A DNA stretch of 64,000 bases from Erysipelothrix sp. HDW6A (GCF_011400295.1 NZ_CP049859.1:1054001-1118000); one strand, 5' to 3'. Shown: positions 38,316-47,440, counted from the first letter of the stretch. A program made the numbers and translations. Notes: generated by a model not told the origin, from the sequence alone.

Positions 38316-38344
38316 TTGACTTACCAAATTCATTATATTATTAT
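38316..38344 (+). promoter_or_regulatory. Promoter of the accB operon
   Basis: TTGACT (38316-38321) and TATTAT (38339-38344), 17-base spacer. The FabT-type operator lies over the expected start of transcription. Confidence 0.75.
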
Positions 38345-38360
38345 TTAGTTTGAATATCAA
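38332..38360 (-). promoter_or_regulatory. Promoter of fabV
   Basis: On the minus strand, TTGATA (38360-38355) and TATAAT (38337-38332) with a 17-base spacer. The -35 box is inside the operator at 38347-38363. Confidence 0.8.
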
Positions 38361-38363
38361 ACT
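38347..38363. promoter_or_regulatory. FabT-type operator between fabV and accB
   Basis: AGTTTGA-ATA-TCAAACT, a perfect seven-base inverted repeat, of the kind bound by FabT in lactic acid bacteria. The same 17-mer with one change recurs before acpP at 42879. It covers the -35 of fabV and the start region of the acc transcript. Confidence 0.85.
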
Positions 38364-38380
38364 ATTTTTAGGAGGTAGTC

Positions 38381-38794
38381 ATGAATACGAAAGATATTAA
38401 GCAATTAATTACGATATTAGAAACATCAAATTTAGAAGAACTGGGTTATAAAACAAAAGATTTTGAGATTCACCTCAAGAAAGCGAGTGCTAATAGAGCT
38501 GTTGAATTACTAAGTACACCAGCGGAAATACAAGCAGCAGTACCAACAGAATCAAAGGGTAACAGTATTAAGTCGCCATTAGTTGGGGTGTTCTACTCTA
38601 AGCCAGATCCAAGCGCTGACCCATATGTGGAAGTAGGGAAACGTGTTGAGAAAGGTGATGTACTTTGTGTTATTGAAGCAATGAAAGTTATGAATGAAAT
38701 TAAAGCAAATCAATCAGGTGTGATTCAAGAAGTACTATTACAAGATGGAGATATTGTTGATTTTGATCAACAGTTATTTGTGATTGCATCATGA
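38381..38794 (+). CDS. accB: Acetyl-CoA carboxylase biotin carboxyl carrier protein
   Basis: 137 residues. The biotinyl domain (~65-137) carries the biotin-accepting Lys102 in VIEAMKVMNEIKA. The N-terminal half has a helical multimerisation segment and a short Ala/Pro/Thr linker. Carries carboxybiotin between AccC and AccDA to make malonyl-CoA. AGGAGG precedes the ATG. First gene of the lipid operon. Confidence 0.96.
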   Translation: MNTKDIKQLITILETSNLEELGYKTKDFEIHLKKASANRAVELLSTPAEIQAAVPTESKGNSIKSPLVGVFYSKPDPSADPYVEVGKRVEKGDVLCVIEAMKVMNEIKANQSGVIQEVLLQDGDIVDFDQQLFVIAS

Positions 38795-40140
38795 TGATTC
38801 AGAAAATTCTTATCGCTAATCGTGGTGAGATTGCAGTACGAATTATACGGGCATGTCGTGAGCTCAACATTCAAACGGTTGCAGTGTATGCAACTGTAGA
38901 TAAGGATTCATTGCATGTTGCACTTGCTGATGAGGCAGTTTGTATTGGGAATCATCAACTCGAGAACTCGTATTTGAACCAACAAGCAATCTTACAAGCA
39001 GCTATTAATACACAGGCTCAAGCTATTCATCCTGGATATGGATTTCTAAGTGAGAATGTACAGTTCGCACTTGCGTGTGAACGCTCTGGGATTGTTTTCA
39101 TTGGTCCTAAAGCTGAAACAATGCAGATGATGGGAGATAAGCAGAGTGCTAGAGAAACTATGCAAGCAGCAGGGGTTCCTGTTGTCCCTGGCTCTAAAGG
39201 CTTAATCTCATCGTTAGAAGAAGCAAAAAAAATAGCACAAGAAATTACATATCCTGTGTTGATTAAAGCTACTGCCGGTGGCGGAGGTAAAGGAATGCGA
39301 GTATGTTATCACGAGGATAATCTTGCAGACGCCTTGAATCAAGCCCAACAAGAAGCTAAAAATGCCTTTGATAATGGGGATGTCTACATGGAAAAATTTG
39401 TAGAGAATCCGCGCCACATCGAAGTTCAAATTTTAGGAGACACTTTTGGAAATGTTGCTCATTTATTCGAAAGAGAGTGTTCGGTACAGAGAAATAACCA
39501 AAAAATGATTGAAGAAGCACCGGTACAAAACTTAAGTAAGAAAACTAAAGAAAGATTATACAAGGTTGCCTTACAAGCAGCAAAAAAAGTTAGCTATGTA
39601 TCGGCAGGAACTCTAGAGTTCATCATGGACAATAAAGAAAACTTTTATTTTATTGAAATGAATACCCGAGTTCAAGTGGAACATCCAATATCTGAAATGA
39701 TTACAGGTATTGATATTGTGAAAGAACAGATTCGTATTGCGGAAGGTAAAAAGCTTTCGTTTAATTCCAAGGACTTAGAAAGCAATGGACACGCAATTGA
39801 AATTAGAATCAATGCAGAAGATCCGTATGATAACTTCAAGCCAATGGTTGGAAAAGTTAACAGTCTTCATTTTCCTGGTGGCAATGGTGTACGTATTGAT
39901 TCATTTCTCTATCAGGGTTATCAAATTCAACCTTACTATGACTCAATGATCGCTAAAGTTATTGTTCATGCACGAAACCGTGATGAAGCGATGGAAAAAG
40001 CGATTCGCTGTCTTGAAGAAATTGATGTGGATGGAATTACTACCAATGTAGAGTTCCAACTGGATATTCTCTTGAATGAATCATTTCAGGATAATAAATA
40101 CGATACATCCTTAGTTTCGAAGATTTTGAAAGTAGGTTAG
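38791..40140 (+). CDS. accC: Biotin carboxylase subunit of acetyl-CoA carboxylase
   Basis: 449 residues, ATP-grasp fold. ILIANRGEIAVRIIRACREL is the standard start; a second ATG at 38794 is equally possible. The glycine-rich loop ATAGGGGKGMR, IEVQILGD, ERECSVQRNNQK and FIEMNTRVQVEHPISEM match biotin carboxylases. Overlaps the accB stop. Confidence 0.97.
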   Translation: MMIQKILIANRGEIAVRIIRACRELNIQTVAVYATVDKDSLHVALADEAVCIGNHQLENSYLNQQAILQAAINTQAQAIHPGYGFLSENVQFALACERSGIVFIGPKAETMQMMGDKQSARETMQAAGVPVVPGSKGLISSLEEAKKIAQEITYPVLIKATAGGGGKGMRVCYHEDNLADALNQAQQEAKNAFDNGDVYMEKFVENPRHIEVQILGDTFGNVAHLFERECSVQRNNQKMIEEAPVQNLSKKTKERLYKVALQAAKKVSYVSAGTLEFIMDNKENFYFIEMNTRVQVEHPISEMITGIDIVKEQIRIAEGKKLSFNSKDLESNGHAIEIRINAEDPYDNFKPMVGKVNSLHFPGGNGVRIDSFLYQGYQIQPYYDSMIAKVIVHARNRDEAMEKAIRCLEEIDVDGITTNVEFQLDILLNESFQDNKYDTSLVSKILKVG

Positions 40141-40141
40141 T

Positions 40142-40993
40142 ATGTTTAGAAAACTAGAATCAAAAAAGAAAAAAGTAAATCAGATTAAAGGCATCGACTC
40201 TGTTTTATCCAAACCAGAGATTGCTGAAGGTGCTTATAGTAAATGTTTAAATTGTGATAAGATTCATGACCGCATCGACTTAGCGAAAAATCTATGGGTA
40301 TGTGATGCCTGTGGTTATCATTACCGTATGCATGTAGTAGAACGAATCATTGCCACTTTTGATGAGTTTAAGGTTTTTAACCATATTGTTAAGTCAAAAG
40401 ACCCACTAGCTTTTCCAGGATACCAAGAAAAATTAGACAGCTTAAGTGAGTCCTTAGGAGTTTATGATGCTGTTGTTTGTGGTGAAGCAAAAATAGGAGA
40501 ACACTCAATTATTGCCGTTGTTATGGATCCAAACTTTATGATGGGATCAATGGGAAGTGTGGTCGGAGAAAAAGTAACACGATCCTTCGAGAGAGCGATG
40601 AAACAAAAGAAACCTTTGATTATTTTTAGTGCTTCTGGTGGAGCTCGTATGCAAGAAGGGCTTGTTAGTCTTATGCAGATGGCGAAAACAAGTGGTGCTG
40701 TTGGTAAGTTTCATGAACATGGTGGTTTATTTATCAATGTCTTAACTGATCCTACTACAGGAGGTGTCACTGCAAGCTTTGCCATGCTAGGAGACATTAT
40801 CTTAGCGGAACCAGGTGCTTTAATTGGTTTTGCAGGCCCGCGAGTGATAGAACAAACAATGAAGAAAGCATTACCTGAAGGATTCCAAAGAGCAGAGTTT
40901 CTTCTTGAAAAAGGATTTGTGGATGCGATAGTAGAACGTAAGAATTTAAAGAACACACTATCGCAAATACTCAGGATTCACGAGGTGAAGTAA
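40142..40993 (+). CDS. accD: Acetyl-CoA carboxylase carboxyltransferase subunit beta
   Basis: 283 residues. An N-terminal Cys4 zinc ribbon (CLNC ... CDAC, ~36-57) is followed by the carboxyltransferase crotonase-like core with MGSMGSVVGEK, SASGGARMQEG and GFAGPRVIEQT. Works as the AccA-AccD heterotetramer, moving CO2 from biotin to acetyl-CoA. Stop overlaps accA start by one base. Confidence 0.97.
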   Translation: MFRKLESKKKKVNQIKGIDSVLSKPEIAEGAYSKCLNCDKIHDRIDLAKNLWVCDACGYHYRMHVVERIIATFDEFKVFNHIVKSKDPLAFPGYQEKLDSLSESLGVYDAVVCGEAKIGEHSIIAVVMDPNFMMGSMGSVVGEKVTRSFERAMKQKKPLIIFSASGGARMQEGLVSLMQMAKTSGAVGKFHEHGGLFINVLTDPTTGGVTASFAMLGDIILAEPGALIGFAGPRVIEQTMKKALPEGFQRAEFLLEKGFVDAIVERKNLKNTLSQILRIHEVK

Positions 40994-41895
40994 TGAATGA
41001 AAGAATAAAAAGATTAGAACATGAGATTTTAGAACTCAAGAAACAGGATTTTAATACAGAACATTTAGAATTATCATTGAAAATGTTGAAAGATGAATAT
41101 CAAAGTAAGTTAACAGCTTGGGATAAAGTTCAGGTAGCTCGTGATAAGAACAGATTGGGTGCCAAGTTCTATATTCAAGAAATGGTTGATGATTTTATTG
41201 AGTTTCATGGTGATCGTTATTATGGTGATGATGGAGCCATCATGGGTGGAATTGGAATGCTTGGAGGTATCCCTGTAACTGTCATTGGAGTTATTAAAGG
41301 TCAGAATACGGAAGATAGTATTAAGACGAATTTTGGTATGGTTCATCCTGAAGGTTACCGTAAGGCTTTACGACTTATGAAACAAGCAGAGAAGTTCAAT
41401 CGACCTGTCATTACATTGATTGATACTCCGGGTGCTTATCCTGGAATCGGTGCCGAAGAACGGGGACAAGGTGAAGCGATAGCTCAGAATATACTAGCGA
41501 TGATGGAACTAAAGGTTCCTACATTCGCGATTATTTTAGGAGAAGCGGGAAGTGGGGGAGCTCTTGCTCTTGCTGTTGCCGATCGTGTGTGGATGTTAGA
41601 ACATTCTATCTACAGTATTTTATCTCCTGAGGGCTTTGCATCAATTCTCTATAAGGATGCTTCAAAAGCATCGGAAATCGTAGACAGTATGAAAATCACA
41701 AGTGATCAACTCTATGCGCTTGGAGTCATCGATGAAGTGATTCAGGAAAAAGAGGATGGACAAGAAATTGCATTCTACTTGAAAGAAAGACTTGTCCGCG
41801 AGATTCAAATTTTTAAGAAAATGAAAACGAAGCAGTACTTAAAACAACGATACATGAAGTTTCGAGAAATGGGTGATGTTATTCATGAGCACTAG
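40993..41895 (+). CDS. accA: Acetyl-CoA carboxylase carboxyltransferase subunit alpha
   Basis: 300 residues. Core blocks FIEFHGDRYYGDDGAIMGG, GMVHPEGYRKALRLMKQAEKF, DTPGAYPGIGAEERGQGEAIAQN and GEAGSGGALALAVADRVWML are diagnostic of AccA. Overlaps fabH by 11 bases, so the acc and fab parts form one operon. Confidence 0.97.
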   Translation: MNERIKRLEHEILELKKQDFNTEHLELSLKMLKDEYQSKLTAWDKVQVARDKNRLGAKFYIQEMVDDFIEFHGDRYYGDDGAIMGGIGMLGGIPVTVIGVIKGQNTEDSIKTNFGMVHPEGYRKALRLMKQAEKFNRPVITLIDTPGAYPGIGAEERGQGEAIAQNILAMMELKVPTFAIILGEAGSGGALALAVADRVWMLEHSIYSILSPEGFASILYKDASKASEIVDSMKITSDQLYALGVIDEVIQEKEDGQEIAFYLKERLVREIQIFKKMKTKQYLKQRYMKFREMGDVIHEH

Positions 41896-42850
41896 AATCG
41901 TAAGCACGGGAAGTTATATCCCTGAGGTGAAAGTTAGTAATGCTGATTTAGAATCAATTATGGATACAAATGACGAATGGATACGCAAGCGAACAGGTAT
42001 TGAGAGTCGTCGTTATGAAGATATCTCAACAGCTAGAATGGCTACAGAAGCAGCCAAAGATGCCTGTAGTACAGTTGATGTCGAAACACTTGATTGTATC
42101 GTAGTAGCGACGTATACACCTGATAGTTTTATTCCTACGGTTGCTAATCAAGTAAAAGCTAATCTAGGTATTACACGACCTATCCCATCCTTTGACCTTA
42201 ATGCTGCATGTTCAGGGTTTATTTATGCATATCAAGTCGCACATGCCTATATTGTCTCTGGCATCTATAAAAAAGTATTAGTCATCGGAGTTGATTTTAA
42301 TTCACGTTATATGAATTTTGAAGACCGATCCACTTCCATACTCTTTGGAGATGGTGCTGGAGCACTTGTCTTAGAAACCTCAGATAAAGGAACCATAGAT
42401 ACCATTATTGGTGGTGAAGATGATATCAATGAATCCATTACAATGAAAAATAGCACCGACTATTCCAATCCATTTGTAGAACGAGATACAAAGAAAGAGT
42501 CTTACTTTGAAATGAAAGGCTCGGATGTCTTCAAATATGCTGTTCGAATCATGGATAAAACAATAAAAGATTTGTTAGTGAAGAATAATTTAGAAACCAA
42601 TGATATAGATTATGTAATATCACATCAAGCGAATCAGAGAATCCTTGATAGTGGAGCACGATCTTTGAAAATAGATACTAAAAGGATGTTATCAAATGTC
42701 AGTAAGTATGGAAATACATCGTCAGCAAGTGTTCCAATTTTACTGGACGAAGCCAATAAAAAAGGATTATTACAATCAGGAATGAAAGTAATTCTTGTTG
42801 CTTTTGGTGGAGGTTTAACCTACGGTGCTGTGTTATTAGAATGGATTTAA
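41885..42850 (+). CDS. fabH: Beta-ketoacyl-ACP synthase III
   Basis: 321 residues from ATG 41885. Starts each chain by joining acetyl-CoA (or branched primers) with malonyl-ACP. The catalytic triad is visible: Cys109 in NAACSGF, His in ISHQANQRIL and Asn in SKYGNTSSAS. Ends 63 bases before acpP, leaving room for a second FabT-controlled promoter. Confidence 0.97.
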   Translation: MSTRIVSTGSYIPEVKVSNADLESIMDTNDEWIRKRTGIESRRYEDISTARMATEAAKDACSTVDVETLDCIVVATYTPDSFIPTVANQVKANLGITRPIPSFDLNAACSGFIYAYQVAHAYIVSGIYKKVLVIGVDFNSRYMNFEDRSTSILFGDGAGALVLETSDKGTIDTIIGGEDDINESITMKNSTDYSNPFVERDTKKESYFEMKGSDVFKYAVRIMDKTIKDLLVKNNLETNDIDYVISHQANQRILDSGARSLKIDTKRMLSNVSKYGNTSSASVPILLDEANKKGLLQSGMKVILVAFGGGLTYGAVLLEWI

Positions 42851-42852
42851 AC

Positions 42853-42881
42853 TTGACATTAGAAATAGAAATATATATAGT
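42853..42881 (+). promoter_or_regulatory. Internal promoter before acpP
   Basis: TTGACA (42853-42858) and TATAGT (42876-42881), 17-base spacer. Confidence 0.85.
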
Positions 42882-42895
42882 TTGAATATCAAAGT
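42879..42895. promoter_or_regulatory. Second FabT-type operator, before acpP
   Basis: AGTTTGA-ATA-TCAAAGT: identical to the operator at 38347 except one base. It overlaps the 3' end of the -10 box and the start site. Confidence 0.85.
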
Positions 42896-42913
42896 AATTT
42901 GGAGGATAAAAAT

Positions 42914-43138
42914 ATGAACGAAAAAATTAAAGAAATAGTAGCAGAAATTTTAGATATTGAAGCAGCAGATATTAAGGAAGATGCATTAATCTTAGATGAT
43001 TTAGGCGCTGATTCAATTGCAGTTATGGAAATCGTCATGGAGCTTGAAGGAGAGTATGACTTTGAAGTTCCTACTGAAGACATTGTAAGCCTTAAGACAG
43101 TGAATGACATTGTTGCCTACATTGAGTCAAAGAATTAA
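42914..43138 (+). CDS. acpP: Acyl carrier protein
   Basis: 74 residues from ATG 42914; an in-frame TTG at 42899 lies in the Shine-Dalgarno. Acidic four-helix protein with the phosphopantetheine attachment Ser34 in LGADSIAVMEIVME. The Ser is followed by Ile-Ala rather than the common Leu-Asp/Ala, a mild variant. Modified by AcpS, encoded further down the same operon. Confidence 0.97.
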   Translation: MNEKIKEIVAEILDIEAADIKEDALILDDLGADSIAVMEIVMELEGEYDFEVPTEDIVSLKTVNDIVAYIESKN

Positions 43139-43141
43139 GTT

Positions 43142-44035
43142 ATGAAGAAAATAGGATACTTATTTGCTGGCCAAGGCCAGCAATTTGTCCGTATGGGACA
43201 TGATCTTGCGGAACATGATGATGCGAAGAAGATATATCAGACTGCAGAGAAAATATTAGGTTACAATATTTTAAATTTGACTGAAGAAGAATTGTCCATG
43301 ACTTCCTATACGCAACCAGCACTCTATGTATTGGGACATGTGATTGATACACTCTTAAAGAAACAAGGGTATAAGCCAAGTATCGTAGCTGGATTATCAC
43401 TGGGTGAATACAATGCTCTTACAAGTGCTTCTTCATTAAGTTTCGAAGATGGCTTAGCGCTAATAAACAAGAGGGCACATATTATGAATAATGCCTTAGA
43501 ACCTTATACAAGTGGTATGGCAGCATGTTTAAAGACTGATGTTCATACTGTAAGCAATCTTCTAAAAGACACGGGTGTTGAAGTATGCAACATCAATACT
43601 CCCTCACAAATTGTGATTGGAGGAAGTAAAGCGAACTTAGATAAAGCTATTCCTCTCTTAAAAGAAGGTGGAGTGAAAATGGTAATACCATTAAAAATGT
43701 CAACCGTATCACATATGAGTCTTTTAGAGCCTGCTAGTGAACTTCTAAGACAAGAACTAAAGGGTGTAAACTTCAAGGCTCCTGAAGTTCCTTTTATCAA
43801 CAATATCCAAGCAAGCTATCAAAAGGATGGATTTGTCGATACCTTAAGTCAACATATATCCAATCCCACAAGAATGGCAGATACGATTAAACGAATGAAC
43901 GAAGACGGTGTTGAACTATTTATTGAAATTGGACCTAAAGGACAATTGAGTAAGTTCGTTAAAGAAATATGTGGAAAAGATACGGCAACATTGAATATCT
44001 ATGATGCAGTATCGTTAGGAGATTTGTATGAGTAA
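43142..44035 (+). CDS. fabD: Malonyl-CoA:ACP transacylase
   Basis: 297 residues. The nucleophile Ser87 lies in GLSLGEYNAL, and the partner His191 in STVSHMSLL. N-terminal YLFAGQGQQFVRMG is the family signature. Loads malonyl groups on ACP. Overlaps fabG by 8 bases. Confidence 0.97.
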   Translation: MKKIGYLFAGQGQQFVRMGHDLAEHDDAKKIYQTAEKILGYNILNLTEEELSMTSYTQPALYVLGHVIDTLLKKQGYKPSIVAGLSLGEYNALTSASSLSFEDGLALINKRAHIMNNALEPYTSGMAACLKTDVHTVSNLLKDTGVEVCNINTPSQIVIGGSKANLDKAIPLLKEGGVKMVIPLKMSTVSHMSLLEPASELLRQELKGVNFKAPEVPFINNIQASYQKDGFVDTLSQHISNPTRMADTIKRMNEDGVELFIEIGPKGQLSKFVKEICGKDTATLNIYDAVSLGDLYE

Positions 44036-44753
44036 GAATTTAGCACTCGTAACAGGAGCTACAAAAGGACTTGGATATCGAATTGCGAAGCAATTGGAAG
44101 CGGATGGATATTTTGTGATTGGTACGTATGTACGTGAGTATTCAAATGAACATATTAAAGAATTAGAAACAGATTCAATGAAACTCTTTCGAGTTGATGC
44201 AAGCGACTTTGAAGCTTGTGAAGCTTTCGCAAAGAAAGTAAATGAAGACTACGGAGCACTGCAAGTGCTTGTAAACAACGCTGGAGTAGTAAGGGATAAT
44301 CTCATGTTAAGAATGTCTCATGATGATTTTAAACAGGTCATCGATGTGAACTTAACGGGTGTCTTTAATATGACGAAAGTATTCGCAAAAGCGATGCTAC
44401 GTAAGAAGGCAGGATCAATAGTGAACATAACTTCAGTGATTGGAGAAATAGGAAACGTGGGTCAAGCTAATTATGCAGCGTCTAAAGCAGGACTCATTGG
44501 ATTTTCTAAGAGTATTGCTAAGGAATTTGCTTCTCGTAATATCAGAGTGAATTGTGTTGCTCCTGGATTTATTGCGACAGATATGACAGCAAATCTTGAA
44601 GAGTCACTGCAAAAAGAAATTCTTAAAAATGTCGCTTTACAAACGTTTGGTGAAGCTCAAGATGTTGCTAATGCCGTAAGTTTTTTGGTAAGTGATAAAG
44701 CGAAATATATTACTGGTCAGACTTTGAATGTTTGTGGTGGCCTGGTAATTTAG
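44028..44753 (+). CDS. fabG: 3-oxoacyl-ACP reductase
   Basis: 241 residues, short-chain dehydrogenase. NADPH-binding TGATKGLGYRIA (~10-20), NNAGVVRD (~83-90), and catalytic Ser136, Tyr149 and Lys153 (YAASK). Reduces beta-ketoacyl-ACP in elongation. Operon position between fabD and fabF is standard. Confidence 0.96.
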   Translation: MSKNLALVTGATKGLGYRIAKQLEADGYFVIGTYVREYSNEHIKELETDSMKLFRVDASDFEACEAFAKKVNEDYGALQVLVNNAGVVRDNLMLRMSHDDFKQVIDVNLTGVFNMTKVFAKAMLRKKAGSIVNITSVIGEIGNVGQANYAASKAGLIGFSKSIAKEFASRNIRVNCVAPGFIATDMTANLEESLQKEILKNVALQTFGEAQDVANAVSFLVSDKAKYITGQTLNVCGGLVI

Positions 44754-44761
44754 GAGGACTT

Positions 44762-45993
44762 ATGAAAAAAAGAGTAGTTATTACTGGAATGGGGATTGTC
44801 AGTCCTTTAGGAAATGATGTAGATACTGCATTTACAAATGCAATTAATGGAGTTAGTGGCATTGATACCATCACAAGTTTTGATACGAGTGATTTAAAAG
44901 TCAAAGTTGCTGCTCAAGTCAAAGACTTCGATTCACTAAAATATCTATCGAAAAGAGATGCAAGACGACAAGATTTATTCAGTCAGTACGCAGTCTATTC
45001 TGCAAGTGAAGCATACCATGATGCAGGACTTACAGAAGATAATCATGACGCTAAGCGATTTGGTGTACTAATGGGTACAGGAATGGGTGGTATGCAAACC
45101 TTTGCGCAAGACTTGAATAAGGCCTTTGTAGGTGGGTATGGAAAAATTCCACCCATGTTTATTCCAATGATTATTCCAAATATGGCAGCTGGAAATGTCG
45201 CAATCGCACTGCAAGCAAAAGCTCATGTGTCGTGTGTTACCACAGCGTGTGCTGCCGCAACACATGCAATAGGTGATGCGTTCCGTATGATTCGTGATGG
45301 ATATGCTGACATTATGATTGCCGGTGGTACAGAAGCGGGTGTATCAGAATACACCTTAGCGGGTTTCAACGCACTGACAGCTTTAAGTACAAGTAATGAT
45401 CCGAAAAGTGCATCTCGTCCCTTTGATAAAAATCGTGATGGCTTTGTGCTTGGTGAAGGTTCAGGCTCTCTTGTGTTGGAAGACTTAGATCACGCTTTAG
45501 CTCGTGGTGCTCGTATTCATGCGGAAATAATTGGCTATGGTTCAACATGTGATGCGTACCATATCACTGCTCCTAGTGGAGATGGTGCTGTGGATGCCAT
45601 GAACAATGCCCTAGAAGATGCCCAAATTGAAGCAAGTCAGGTTTCGTATATTAATGCTCATGGAACCAGTACTCCTCTGAATGATAAATTTGAAACACAA
45701 GCAATTAAAGAAGTATTTAAAGAGTACGCAAAAGATGTATCCATCTCATCCACAAAATCAATGCACGGTCATGCTCTTGGGGGACAGGTGGTATTGAAGC
45801 AGTACTTTCTATTAAAGCAATTGAAACCAATACAATCCCGCCAACGATTAATTATGAAACTGTAGATGAAGAATGTGACCTCGATTACACACCCAATGTT
45901 GCTAAGAAACGAGACGTTGATATCGTTATGTCAAACTCATTAGGTTTTGGTGGACATAATGCAGTTATTATTTTTAGAAAGTATGGTGAATAA
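44762..45993 (+). CDS. fabF: Beta-ketoacyl-ACP synthase II FabF, frame broken by one base
   Basis: ATG at 44762 with AGGAGG. The first frame reads as FabF (active Cys163 in [11 protein letters not shown], His in [11 protein letters not shown]) up to [10 protein letters not shown], then diverges at a run of five G (45779-45783) and stops at 45865. From ACA at 45784 another frame continues with [13 protein letters not shown] residues, [14 protein letters not shown] and [15 protein letters not shown], the expected FabF C-terminus, to TAA at 45991. One extra G restores an intact ~410-residue protein. Same error type as in murD. Biologically FabF elongates acyl chains with malonyl-ACP. Confidence 0.9.
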
Positions 45994-45994
45994 G

Positions 45995-46420
45995 ATGTTA
46001 TTAAACTCGAATCAAATTCAAGAGATAATACCTCACCGTTATCCGTTTCTATTGGTTGATGCAGTTCTAGAGATGAATGATACATACATTCAAGCAGTTA
46101 AAAATGTATCAGCGAATGAAGCACAGTTTCAAGGTCATTTCCCGCAAAAACATGTGATGCCAGGGGTATTGATAACGGAAGCCTTAGCACAAGCTGGTGC
46201 TATTGTACTTCTTTCTAAAGAAGCCTTTAAAGGTAAGTTGGTTTATTTTGTAGGTATCGATAATTTTAAATTTAAACGTCAAGTAATTCCAGGAGATCAA
46301 ATCATTCTTGAAGTGGAGCTTGTAAAGTTTAAAGGGTTTATGGGTATAGCAGAAGCTAAAGCCAGTGTAAATGGGGAGGTATGTGCCCTTGGGACGATTA
46401 AATTCGCAATTGGCGATTAA
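45995..46420 (+). CDS. fabZ: 3-hydroxyacyl-ACP dehydratase FabZ
   Basis: 141 residues from ATG 45995, right after the fabF stop. Hot-dog fold; active-site His48 in FQGHFPQKHVMPGV and Glu62 in ITEALAQ. IIPHRYPFLLVD is the usual N-terminal block. Dehydrates hydroxyacyl-ACP before FabV. No fabA or fabM is seen nearby, so the source of unsaturated acids is not evident from this window. Confidence 0.96.
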   Translation: MLLNSNQIQEIIPHRYPFLLVDAVLEMNDTYIQAVKNVSANEAQFQGHFPQKHVMPGVLITEALAQAGAIVLLSKEAFKGKLVYFVGIDNFKFKRQVIPGDQIILEVELVKFKGFMGIAEAKASVNGEVCALGTIKFAIGD

Positions 46421-46742
46421 AATAGGAACTGATATTGTTTTTATGAAACGCTATGTGGAGTTAGTGAATAACGATACGTTTATCGAGAAAATTCTCACGT
46501 CAAATGAAATGGAAATTCTATCAAATATTACTCATCCTCAAAAACGTTTGGAATTTGTCTGTGGTCGCTATGCAGCGAAAGAGGCATATTCTAAAGCACG
46601 TGGAACAGGAATCGGTGAAATCACATTTCATGACGTAGAGATATTAAGAAACAGCTTAGGTGCTCCTACATGTGATAAGGCTGAGGTATCAATCAGCCAT
46701 GATGGTGATTATGCGATTGCAATGGTGCTTGTGTATGAATAG
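46410..46742 (+). CDS. acpS: Holo-ACP synthase
   Basis: About 110 residues if the TTG at 46410 is used (AIKIGTDIVFM); other in-frame starts at 46371, 46383 and 46389 are possible, and a GGGGAGG at 46372-46378 might serve one of these. Motifs GTDIV with the metal Asp and CGRYAAKEAYSKARGTGIG with the metal Glu are intact. Transfers phosphopantetheine from CoA to Ser34 of ACP. Overlaps fabZ and plsC. Confidence 0.9.
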   Translation: MAIKIGTDIVFMKRYVELVNNDTFIEKILTSNEMEILSNITHPQKRLEFVCGRYAAKEAYSKARGTGIGEITFHDVEILRNSLGAPTCDKAEVSISHDGDYAIAMVLVYE

Positions 46743-47412
46743 GTTAATGATGGCGATAACCTATATGGTATTACCGTATTATTGGATTCGTGCGCAATTA
46801 ATCAGAATCTTTCATCGTGATTCAAGAATTTACAATGAATTGAAAATGTATCCGCGTCACTTCTTTGGAATCCGTGGTAAAAAAGTAAAAGGAATCGGAG
46901 ATACTAGTCAGACACTAGATACATGTATCTATTTATCCAATCATCAATCAATGAATGATATCTTTATTGTGATTGATGCTATTTCTAAACCCTTTAGATT
47001 CATTGCGAAGAAAGAACTCTTCACGAATCCAATTACTGGTGCCTTTATGAAGATGTCAAAGTCTTATCCTTTAGATAGAGATGATCCTAGACAATCATTG
47101 TTGCTTTTTAAAGAAGCGATTAAAGATACAGAGAATGGACATTCACTCCTCGCATTTCCTGAAGGAACACGGTCACATCAAAAGGATATGCTTGATTTTA
47201 AAGATGGAATGTTTTCAATCCTAAGAAAAGCAAATGTACCCTTGGTGCCAATGTATATTAAAGATAGCTATGATTCAAAACAAATGTGCTATGAAGTATA
47301 TTTTGGTGAACCCATACCTCAATCGATTTATAAATCAATGAAAGGTACAGAGTTAAGTGCATTTGTGCGTGATAAAATGGAAGCACTAAAGCTACAAGCT
47401 TATTCTAACTAA
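46735..47412 (+). CDS. plsC: 1-acyl-sn-glycerol-3-phosphate acyltransferase (PlsC family)
   Basis: 225 residues from ATG 46735, overlapping acpS. One N-terminal hydrophobic helix; acyltransferase motifs YLSNHQSMNDIF (H-x4-D), a K-S-Y-P-L-D-R block and FPEGTRS. Makes phosphatidic acid. As last gene of the operon it ties acyl synthesis to membrane lipid assembly. Confidence 0.92.
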   Translation: MNRLMMAITYMVLPYYWIRAQLIRIFHRDSRIYNELKMYPRHFFGIRGKKVKGIGDTSQTLDTCIYLSNHQSMNDIFIVIDAISKPFRFIAKKELFTNPITGAFMKMSKSYPLDRDDPRQSLLLFKEAIKDTENGHSLLAFPEGTRSHQKDMLDFKDGMFSILRKANVPLVPMYIKDSYDSKQMCYEVYFGEPIPQSIYKSMKGTELSAFVRDKMEALKLQAYSN

Positions 47413-47440
47413 GAACTCATAAATCTTGAGTTCTTTTTTA
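47411..47440 (+). terminator. Terminator of the fatty-acid operon
   Basis: AAGAACTCA (47411-47419) pairs with TGAGTTCTT (47427-47435), then T residues. Confidence 0.88.
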
